DNA of 12,290 nt, taken from assembly GCA_964385635.1 (NCBI GenBank), contig CAYLPU010000130.1, forward strand, positions 1-12,290, written 5' to 3'. The notes beneath the pieces are model-generated. The model saw nothing but the letters and a program-made list of their open reading frames with translations, made no database searches and was not told where the DNA came from. This DNA is from CAYLPU01 sp964385635 (GTDB lineage Bacteria; Chloroflexota; Anaerolineae; B4-G1). A program made the translations under genes and the position numbers. Shown one piece after another: positions 5,851-12,290 of the stretch (position 1 is the first letter of the stretch; the number at the start of each line of letters is the position of its first letter).

Positions 5851-5897
5851 CCCCCAGATGTGGGGTCTTTGCTTATATACACCCCCACATCTGGCGG
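5851..5897 (+). promoter_or_regulatory. Paired NrdR boxes (operator) in the nrdR leader
   Basis: Two 16-bp sites, CCCCCAGATGTGGGGT (5851-5866) and CCCCCACATCTGGCGG (5882-5897), share the C-x-A-x-AT-x-T-x-G core of the known NrdR box consensus (acaCwAtATaTwGtgt). The core matches at all six fixed positions in each site. They start 31 bp apart with a 15-bp linker, the helical spacing typical of NrdR box pairs. They lie just downstream of the predicted transcription start, so binding should block initiation or early elongation of nrdR-nrdJ. The two cores are inverted copies of each other (a 12-bp perfect repeat), so the mRNA can also form a hairpin just ahead of the nrdR ribosome site. Confidence 0.75.
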
Positions 5898-5934
5898 TCA
5901 TTCTTATCCCCACCTTATCCAGGAGGCCAAAGCG

Positions 5935-6387
5935 GTGAGATGTCCCTACTGCGGCAGTGCCCGCACACGAGTCATTGATACGAACCACAACGCACAAGGA
6001 GTACGCCGCCGCCGTGCGTGCAAAGCGTGTGGGCAGCGTTTCAGCACTGTGGAACGCGCCATCCTGACCACCCCGCTGGTAGTTAAGCGAGACGGCCAGC
6101 GGGAGGAGTTCAACCACGAGAAGTTGATCTCGGGTCTGCGTACTGCCTGTACCCGACGGCCCATCTCGGCCGACGACCTGGAACGGCTGGCAGCCCGGGT
6201 CGAGAATCACATACGCCAGATGGGCAAAACAGAGATTCCCAGCCGCGTGATCGGTGATCTGACTATCAAGGAACTCAAAGCATTGGACCCGGTCTCCTAC
6301 ATCCGCTATGCTATCGTCTATCTCGGGTTGGAAGACCTGGAGGCAGTGCGGGCGGAGATTGATCGTTTATTGAAGGAACGGGAATAG
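5935..6387 (+). CDS. nrdR: Transcriptional repressor NrdR
   Basis: NrdR is a zinc- and nucleotide-binding repressor of ribonucleotide reductase genes. The 150-residue length is typical. The N-terminal zinc ribbon has CPYC (C3, C6) and CKAC (C29, C32), with the basic RRRR stretch at 24-27 that contacts DNA, followed by the conserved QRFSTVE. The ATP-cone spans about 46-136 and begins with LVVKRDGQREEF. It senses ATP versus dATP and controls oligomer state. I chose the GTG start at 5935 because it gives the canonical beginning MRCPYCG and has AGGAGG (5921-5926) 8 nt upstream; a longer in-frame form beginning inside the operator is unlikely. It precedes nrdJ with a 42-nt gap and is probably cotranscribed with it. 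Paired NrdR boxes in its own leader indicate autorepression. Confidence 0.96.
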   Translation: MRCPYCGSARTRVIDTNHNAQGVRRRRACKACGQRFSTVERAILTTPLVVKRDGQREEFNHEKLISGLRTACTRRPISADDLERLAARVENHIRQMGKTEIPSRVIGDLTIKELKALDPVSYIRYAIVYLGLEDLEAVRAEIDRLLKERE

Positions 6388-6429
6388 AGCGACTGCTCGC
6401 TGGTGCGATCTTTGGCGACGGAGGCAGCG

Positions 6430-8871
6430 ATGCCAGGCACGGCTCAGTCAACGGTAGTTTCACTATCCAGGCCGCAAGCGAGACCGGACATCCAGTTAAG
6501 CGAAAACGCGTTCGCGGTTCTGAAACGCCGCTACTTGCGCAAGGGGCCGGACGGTCAGCCGGTAGAAACGGTCGAGCAGGTATTCCACCGCGTTGCCAGC
6601 CACATCGCAGCAGCCGAGGCGGAGTGGGACGGTGACGCGGCAGCCGCGGAGACAGAGTTCTACAATCTGCTTACCAGTCTGCGCTTCCTTCCCAACTCGC
6701 CCACATTTACCGGGGCAGGGACGCCTCTGGCCCAGTTAGCGGCCTGCTTCGTGCTGCCCATTTCCGATGATATGGGGCGCGAAGAAGACGGCATCTTCCA
6801 GACGTTACGCAACACAGCGCTCATCCAGCAGACTGGCGGTGGAACAGGTTTTTCCTTCTCACGCCTGCGCCCCAGGGATGCCGTGGTACACAGCAGTGGG
6901 GGGCGGGCCACTGGCCCGGTGGGCTTTATGCAAGTCTTCGACGTCGCCTCCGGGATCGTCAGTCAGGGTGGGGCAAGGCGGGGCGCCAACATGGCCGTGC
7001 TGCGGGTAGATCACCCTGACATCCTCGAGCTCATCCACTGCAAGAGCAACGAGGACGCCATCACGAACTTCAACATCTCTGTCGGGGTGACTGATGTTTT
7101 CATGCAGGCGGTGGAGACGGACAACCCGATTGATCTGGTCAACCCTCAGGACGGTAAAGTCTGGGGAACCGTGCAGGCGCGGGAGATCTTCGACGAGATC
7201 ATCACCGGAGCACATCGAAACGGAGAGCCGGGAATGCTCTTCCTGGACGCTGCCAACCGCGACAACCCCTGCCCACACCTGGGGGAGTATGAGGCAACCA
7301 ACCCCTGCGGCGAGCAGTTCCTGCTTCCCTACGAAAACTGCTGCCTGGGCTCGGTCAACCTGGCGCAGCACTTGAGCCACGGGGACAATGGCCGCCCGGC
7401 AGTCGATTGGGAGAAGTTACAGGAGACAGTCGAACTGGCGACCCGCTTCCTGGATGACGTGATCAACGCCAACGCCTATGTGCCGGCGGTGCCGCAACTC
7501 AAGGAGGCAGCCTATCGCACCCGCCGTATCGGGCTGGGCGTTATGGGGTTGGGCGATCTGATGTACCACTTGCGGGTGCGCTACGGCAGCGACGAAGCCC
7601 AGGAACTGGCAGCCCAGGTGATGGAGTTCATCCGCTACCACGTGATGCGCGCCAGCATCGAACTAGCGCGAGAGCGCGGACCGTTCCCCGCCATCCGAGG
7701 CAGTATCTACGACCCCGACGACCTGCGTTGGACACCGCCCCAAGCGCTGACCCCCTACACGCGGCTGAAGAGGTGGGGCCGCCCGCTGTTGGGCTGGGAG
7801 AGGGTTGTCGAGAACATCCGGCGTTACGGCATCCGCAACGCCGCCCAGACAACCGTGGCTCCGACCGGAACTATCGCCACTGTCGCCGGGTGCGAGGCCT
7901 ACGGATGCGAACCGGCCTTCGCGCTGGCTTACGTGCGCCACGTGAACGACAATGGACAGGACATGGAACTTCGGTACGTAAGCCCGCTCTTCCTGCAGGC
8001 ATTGGAAGAGGCTGGTCTAAACAATACAGCCTGTGAGCGTATCGTACAGCAGGTGATGGTGACTGGGGATTGCCAGCATGTTGAGGATGTACCGCTGGCA
8101 ATGCGCGATGTCTTCGTCGTCGCGGGAGACATCACTGTCGAGGAGCACGTGCGTATGCAGGCGGCGCTACAAGCGTTTGTTGACAGTTCGATATCGAAGA
8201 CGATCAATTGCCCTTCCACCGCCACTCCCGACGATGTGGCGCGGGCCTTCCAACTGGCATGGAAATTGGGCTGTAAAGGGCTCACGGTCTACATTGCCGG
8301 CTCACGGGAGAAGGTAGTGCTGGAGACGGAGAAGATGCGGCAGGCCAGGCAACAGACCTATGGAGTGATGGTGCCCACGACCGTGCGGCCCCGGCCACAC
8401 CGCCTGGAGGGTAAGACGTATCATCTGGACACGCCGTTGGGGACAGCCTACACCACTATCAACGCCAACGGCGACGGAGAGCCCTTCGAGGTCTTCCTGA
8501 ACGTGGGGAAGGCAGGATCAGATACAGCAGCGGTGGCGGAGGCCATCGGACGGCTGATCTCCCTCGTTCTCCGTATTCCCTCGCCGCTCTCGGCGACGCG
8601 ACGGCTCAAGCAGGTGGTGAAACAATTGAAAGGTATCGGTGGCGGACGGCCGTTGGGGTTCGGGCGCGACCGGGTGCGTAGTCTGCCTGACGGCGTGGCC
8701 CAAGTGTTGGCTGAGCATCTGGGGATAGTCGGTTCGCCAGATGAAGCAAAGGCGGCTGAACAGTTACCGCTCTTCCCCACAGGCGACCTGTGCCCGGAGT
8801 GTGGTCACGCGGCCCTGGTGAACGAGGAGGGTTGCCGCCGCTGTTACGCTTGTGGGTACAGTGAGTGCTAA
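6430..8871 (+). CDS. nrdJ: Class II (adenosylcobalamin-dependent) ribonucleoside-diphosphate reductase
   Basis: This 813-residue enzyme reduces ribonucleotides to deoxyribonucleotides using adenosylcobalamin to make a thiyl radical, and needs no oxygen. The active-site motif NPCGEQ places the radical cysteine at C293 and the general-base-type glutamate at E295. The redox pair is C106 (AACFVLP) and C304 (first Cys of ENCCLGS). Other family motifs are QQTGGGTGFSFSRL, SQGGARRGAN, APTGTIATVAGC (about 477-488) and SKTINCP. A TSCPD-like domain lies at about 658-720. The tail has cysteines at 788, 791, 802, 805, 808 and 813 (CPEC...CGYSEC), which fit the zinc ribbon / redox shuttle. There is no N-terminal ATP-cone, so it probably lacks the dATP activity switch. 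I prefer ATG 6430 because GGAGG (6420-6424) lies 5 nt upstream; a GTG at 6403 has no good ribosome site. No B12 riboswitch is seen. Confidence 0.95.
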   Translation: MPGTAQSTVVSLSRPQARPDIQLSENAFAVLKRRYLRKGPDGQPVETVEQVFHRVASHIAAAEAEWDGDAAAAETEFYNLLTSLRFLPNSPTFTGAGTPLAQLAACFVLPISDDMGREEDGIFQTLRNTALIQQTGGGTGFSFSRLRPRDAVVHSSGGRATGPVGFMQVFDVASGIVSQGGARRGANMAVLRVDHPDILELIHCKSNEDAITNFNISVGVTDVFMQAVETDNPIDLVNPQDGKVWGTVQAREIFDEIITGAHRNGEPGMLFLDAANRDNPCPHLGEYEATNPCGEQFLLPYENCCLGSVNLAQHLSHGDNGRPAVDWEKLQETVELATRFLDDVINANAYVPAVPQLKEAAYRTRRIGLGVMGLGDLMYHLRVRYGSDEAQELAAQVMEFIRYHVMRASIELARERGPFPAIRGSIYDPDDLRWTPPQALTPYTRLKRWGRPLLGWERVVENIRRYGIRNAAQTTVAPTGTIATVAGCEAYGCEPAFALAYVRHVNDNGQDMELRYVSPLFLQALEEAGLNNTACERIVQQVMVTGDCQHVEDVPLAMRDVFVVAGDITVEEHVRMQAALQAFVDSSISKTINCPSTATPDDVARAFQLAWKLGCKGLTVYIAGSREKVVLETEKMRQARQQTYGVMVPTTVRPRPHRLEGKTYHLDTPLGTAYTTINANGDGEPFEVFLNVGKAGSDTAAVAEAIGRLISLVLRIPSPLSATRRLKQVVKQLKGIGGGRPLGFGRDRVRSLPDGVAQVLAEHLGIVGSPDEAKAAEQLPLFPTGDLCPECGHAALVNEEGCRRCYACGYSEC

Positions 8872-8874
8872 GCA

Positions 8875-8903
8875 TAGACAAATTGTCCCCTCTGTGCTAA
8901 AAT
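8875..8903 (+). promoter_or_regulatory. Sigma70-type promoter for the histidine kinase gene
   Basis: TAGACA (8875-8880, five of six matches to TTGACA) and TAAAAT (8898-8903, five of six to TATAAT) are 17 nt apart, beginning 4 nt after the nrdJ stop codon. Transcription would begin near 8910, about 36 nt before the GTG start. The kinase gene can therefore be expressed independently of nrdR-nrdJ. No terminator for nrdJ is visible in this gap. Confidence 0.6.
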
Positions 8904-8945
8904 AGCGTTGATGCACAAGCCTGAATATCGCGTGAGGTAGGCGAC

Positions 8946-11900
8946 GTGGGAGACGCAAGCACTCTCCAAACCCTTCGACACTCTCAGGACAGCAGGAGCC
9001 CGCAGGCATGGGTTGTCGCAGCGGTGCTGACTGTGACAGCGCTCCTGCTGGTCCTGGCTGCTTTCCTGGCCTGGCGCACGACGCAGGTTCCTTTCCCCGG
9101 CCTATTCACCGAGCCAACTCTGGTCGTCAACGACCTGGGCAACTGGACCTGGCCCGGCTACGCGGCTGGACTCCGCATCCCCGACCACCTGGTCGCGCTT
9201 GACGGCCAGCCGCTGGAAGGGACCACGGCACTGATGCGAGAACTGGCACAGCGCGAGCCCGGTGACACAATCACGCTGACGGCACGGGGCAAGGACGGCA
9301 CACTGCGCGACGTCAGTGTGCGTCTGGAGCCTTTCCCCAGCGAGGGGCTGGCCAATTTCTTCGTCCTGCCCTACGTACTGGGATTGATCTATCTGGGCAT
9401 CGGCGTCTGGGTCTTCCTGGCGCGACGGCACGAACCAGCGGGGCAGGTGTTTGCAACGCTATGCGCGATGGTCGCGTTGGGCCTGGGCCTGCTGTTCGAC
9501 GTCTACACCACGCACCAGTTTCCACGCGTGTGGATCACCGCTTGCTCCCTGATCGTCAGCGTCGCCATTCACCTGGCACTGGTGTTTCCCCAGTGGACAA
9601 GATTCCTCGAACGCGCCCCCTCCCTTCGCTATCTGGCCTATGGGCCAGGCGTGGTCATCGCCATCGTCAATCAATTCACCGTCTTGAATTTCGAAGCGCC
9701 TACAGCCTACTTCGACACCTGGTTCGCGGCCTTCGCCCTTGGGAGTGCCGGCATTGCTGCCATTCTGGCGATGATGATCTATCGGTACCGCCGCTCCCAA
9801 TCACCCATCGTGCAGGCCCAGGCGCGCACCATTCTATGGGGCAGTCTGCTGGCCTTCGGCCCGATCACGATCTGGTTCCTCATCTCCCGTTTCACAGGGG
9901 GGGCCTTCCCTCCAGCGCTCATCTTGCCCTGGTTGATCTTCTTTCCTCTGTCCATCGCTTACGCTATTCTCCGTTACCGCCTGTTCAACATCAATCTGGT
10001 GATCAGCCGGGGTGTCACCTACGCGCTGCTGAGCGCTGTAGTCGTCGGGGCGTATTTCCTCCTCCTGTACCTGATCAGCCGCGTGTTCGGGGTGACACTG
10101 CAGGCTAGCAACCCCTTCGCCCTGGGTATCCTCGTCATTGTGCTGGCGCTGCTCCTGAACACAGTGTGGATACGTCTGCAGCGCGGAGTGGAGCGGGTCT
10201 TCCTGGGTGAAGCAGTTGACCGCCGCCAGATAGTGCGTCGCTTCGTCGGCCAACTGACCGAGACCACGGGGTTGGCATCAGTCCTACAGGCTGTGGACGA
10301 GACACTGGAGGAGGGTTGGCATTTGCAGTTCGCCGCGTTGTTCCTGCACGATCCGCAGCGCGCGTGCTACATACCTCACACCATCGGTAGCAGACCATTC
10401 CCACCTGTGACCTTTACGCAGGATGGGCCGCTCGCCCACCAGATGCTCAAGCAGCGCAAGAGCATCTATCTCTACCAAGACCACCCCCTTCCTCCTCATT
10501 TGGCCAAGCACGAACCGCTGGAGACCTTGCGCGCTGCTCTCTTCATCCCGGTTCCAGGCCACGGCTGGTTGACGCTAGGCCCCAAGCGCAGTGGTGAACC
10601 TTTCTCCTCAGACGACCTGACCACGCTGGAGTCACTCGGCTCCCAAGTAGCGGTGGGCCTGGGAAAAGCGCGTCTCTTCAGCGACCTGGAGCGGCGGATG
10701 ACGGAAGTGAATGTGCTGCGTTGGGTCGGCCAAGCGGTCACCTTCACGATGGACGTGGATGACCTGATGGAGTTGATCTACGCTCAGACCAGCAGGGTAC
10801 TTGATACCAGCAACTTCTACATCGCGCTGTACAACCCAGAGAAAGAAACCCTCTCGTTCGCTTTCTACGTCGAAGACGGCGAGCGACTGTACAAAGACGA
10901 CGAGTGGCCAGTGGGAATGGGCCTGACCAGTGAGATTATCCGCGCGAAGCGGCCCATCATAACAGATGATTACACTCAGGAATGTCTGCGGCGGGGAATC
11001 ACGCCCGGAGGCCGGCCAGGGCGGGCCTGGATGGGGGTGCCGCTCAACCCCGGTGGCCGGGTCATCGGGGCAATGAACGTCTCCAGTTTCGACCCCGCCG
11101 TGACCTATTCGGACGAACAGTTGCGGATCTTCTCCGCCATCGCCGACCAGGCCGCAGCGATCCTGGACAAGGCACGCCTGTATCGAGAGATGGAGGAGCG
11201 CGCCCGACAGTTGGCTGCCCTCAACGAGGTCGGCAGCGTCATCACCTCAACCCTGGACCTGGAGACGGTGCTGAACCTGATTATGGACAAGGCAGTCGAA
11301 CTCATCCAGGCTGAGGTAGGATCGCTGGTGCTGGTAGATCAGGACACCAGCGAACTGGTCTTCAAGGTAACCGCTGGCTCAGGATCTGCTGACCTGGTGA
11401 ACACGCGCCTTCCCCCTGGCACCGGTATCGTAGGCACGGTGGTCCAGGAGGGGAAACCGATTATCATCAGGGATGCACACACCGACCAACGCTGGTACCG
11501 TGACCTCGATGACCGCACCGAGTTCATCACCCATTCTATCATCGCTGTGCCAATGATTAGCCGGGGGCGCGCCATCGGTGTGATCGAACTCCTCAATCGG
11601 CGTGACGGTGTACCATTCGACGAGGACGACGAACGGTTGCTGACAGCGTTTGCAGCCAATGCCGCTATCTCTATCGAGAACGCCCGGCTGTTCACCCAGA
11701 CCGATCAAGCCCTCGCCGCACGGGTGGGAGAACTCTCGACGATGCAGCGCATTGACCGGGAACTCAATGCCACCCTGGACTACAATCGGGTGATGGGCCT
11801 GACGCTGGACTGGGCGTTGCGGACGACGAGGGCCGACCTGGGACTGACGGCGGTCACCGTGGAGACTGAGGGTGGTGTGCGCGGGCTGCACCTCCTGGCC

Positions 11901-12290
11901 AACCAGGGTTATCCGGAGGAACTGCTCACTGCCCATGATGAAGAACCTTGGCCGTTGGAACAAGGCATCATCGGGCGAGTAGCACAAACCGGCAAGCCTG
12001 AACTCGTGGAGGATGTGGAGAACGATCCCGACTACGCGCCGGTAGTGCCGGGGATGATAGCCCAACTGACAGTGCCTATCCGACGGGAAGATCAGATCAT
12101 CGGCGTTATCGCCCTGGAGTCCTCCCAGAAGGGCTGTCTCAACCAGGATACACTGGAGTTTGTCACCCGCCTGGCCGACCACGCAGCCATCGCCATCGAA
12201 AATGCCCGCCTCTTCGGGCAAGTACGCCGTGCCAACGAAGCCAAGACTGAGTTCATCTCTTTCGTCTCCCATGAACTCAAGCAGCCAATG
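8946..12290 (+). CDS. Membrane sensor histidine kinase with PDZ-like and four GAF domains (3' end outside window)
   Basis: The open frame runs for 1115 codons to the window edge. It starts at GTG 8946 with GAGG (8934-8937) 8 nt upstream. In order, a membrane helix (about 21-43) is followed by an extracytoplasmic PDZ-like domain (about 50-130, including GYAAGLRIPDHLVALDG). About nine more hydrophobic helices (137-412) form a multi-pass region. Then come four serial GAF domains (about 420-575, 581-745, 758-915, 930-1090), joined by helical linkers of the ARLYREMEERARQL type. The frame ends within the HisKA H-box, SHELKQPM, where H1109 is the predicted phospho-acceptor. The ATPase domain should follow outside the window. 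The protein should sense an unknown signal outside or in the membrane and small ligands or redox cues through the GAF domains, then phosphorylate a response regulator that is not visible here. The input signal cannot be told from sequence. The first GAF domain looks the most diverged. Confidence 0.92.
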   Translation, partial: MGDASTLQTLRHSQDSRSPQAWVVAAVLTVTALLLVLAAFLAWRTTQVPFPGLFTEPTLVVNDLGNWTWPGYAAGLRIPDHLVALDGQPLEGTTALMRELAQREPGDTITLTARGKDGTLRDVSVRLEPFPSEGLANFFVLPYVLGLIYLGIGVWVFLARRHEPAGQVFATLCAMVALGLGLLFDVYTTHQFPRVWITACSLIVSVAIHLALVFPQWTRFLERAPSLRYLAYGPGVVIAIVNQFTVLNFEAPTAYFDTWFAAFALGSAGIAAILAMMIYRYRRSQSPIVQAQARTILWGSLLAFGPITIWFLISRFTGGAFPPALILPWLIFFPLSIAYAILRYRLFNINLVISRGVTYALLSAVVVGAYFLLLYLISRVFGVTLQASNPFALGILVIVLALLLNTVWIRLQRGVERVFLGEAVDRRQIVRRFVGQLTETTGLASVLQAVDETLEEGWHLQFAALFLHDPQRACYIPHTIGSRPFPPVTFTQDGPLAHQMLKQRKSIYLYQDHPLPPHLAKHEPLETLRAALFIPVPGHGWLTLGPKRSGEPFSSDDLTTLESLGSQVAVGLGKARLFSDLERRMTEVNVLRWVGQAVTFTMDVDDLMELIYAQTSRVLDTSNFYIALYNPEKETLSFAFYVEDGERLYKDDEWPVGMGLTSEIIRAKRPIITDDYTQECLRRGITPGGRPGRAWMGVPLNPGGRVIGAMNVSSFDPAVTYSDEQLRIFSAIADQAAAILDKARLYREMEERARQLAALNEVGSVITSTLDLETVLNLIMDKAVELIQAEVGSLVLVDQDTSELVFKVTAGSGSADLVNTRLPPGTGIVGTVVQEGKPIIIRDAHTDQRWYRDLDDRTEFITHSIIAVPMISRGRAIGVIELLNRRDGVPFDEDDERLLTAFAANAAISIENARLFTQTDQALAARVGELSTMQRIDRELNATLDYNRVMGLTLDWALRTTRADLGLTAVTVETEGGVRGLHLLANQGYPEELLTAHDEEPWPLEQGIIGRVAQTGKPELVEDVENDPDYAPVVPGMIAQLTVPIRREDQIIGVIALESSQKGCLNQDTLEFVTRLADHAAIAIENARLFGQVRRANEAKTEFISFVSHELKQPM

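Noticed and set aside
5860..5934. A longer NrdR beginning at 5860.
   Set aside because: The start would be inside the first NrdR box with no ribosome site. The GTG at 5935 gives the family's normal N-terminus and has AGGAGG upstream.
9461..10108. Plus-strand open frame (215 codons) in another frame over the membrane region of the kinase.
   Set aside because: The kinase frame gives clear membrane helices over the same bases and continues uninterrupted on both sides.
11379..12272. Antisense open frame (297 codons) opposite the GAF region of the kinase.
   Set aside because: The plus-strand frame is continuous through GAF domains to an H-box; the antisense product has no recognisable features.

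Overview
The window is about 12.3 kb of GC-rich bacterial chromosome. It looks like a member of Chloroflexota, probably near Anaerolineae. That is an inference from gene content: RNase J, a B12-dependent class II ribonucleotide reductase directly behind nrdR, a stand-alone XPB/Ssl2-N-like protein, a membrane histidine kinase with a PDZ-like domain and serial GAF domains, and short GC-rich palindromic repeats both between and inside genes. I see no rRNA, tRNA, CRISPR array, transposase or phage gene.

Layout. (a) 1-466 has no convincing protein gene. It holds a terminator for a gene to the left (5-26), a GC-rich palindromic repeat (74-120), a sigma70-type promoter (211-239), and a long leader for the next gene with a terminator-like hairpin (288-331) and a long-range stem enclosing small arms (337-432). 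(b) 467-2113 (+) is ribonuclease J. (c) 2114-3271 (-) is galactokinase, whose stop codon abuts that of RNase J. Upstream of it on the same strand is 3327-5174 (-), a 615-residue protein with an XPB/Ssl2-N-like C-terminal region and no helicase motor. It carries in-frame repeat insertions and seems to start from a nearly leaderless promoter; the two genes probably form an operon. (d) A divergent promoter region (5175-5279) leads into 5280-5708 (+), a small DUF1232 membrane protein. (e) 5808-8871 (+) is a deoxynucleotide-synthesis unit: an extended -10 promoter, a pair of NrdR boxes in the leader, nrdR (5935-6387) and nrdJ (6430-8871). (f) 8946-12290 (+) is a large sensor histidine kinase with its own promoter. 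The window edge cuts it at the phospho-acceptor histidine.

How the parts work together. The clearest regulatory logic is in (e): NrdR should sense ATP/dATP through its ATP-cone and bind the two boxes, whose 31-bp start-to-start spacing fits paired NrdR sites. It would thereby repress itself and the downstream reductase. The reductase has no ATP-cone of its own, so transcriptional control may carry much of the dATP feedback. The other genes are housekeeping or sensory functions with no evident shared pathway. I do not see a clearly new multi-gene system. The most interesting non-coding signals are the RNase J leader, the NrdR operator and the repeats inserted in frame into a coding sequence.
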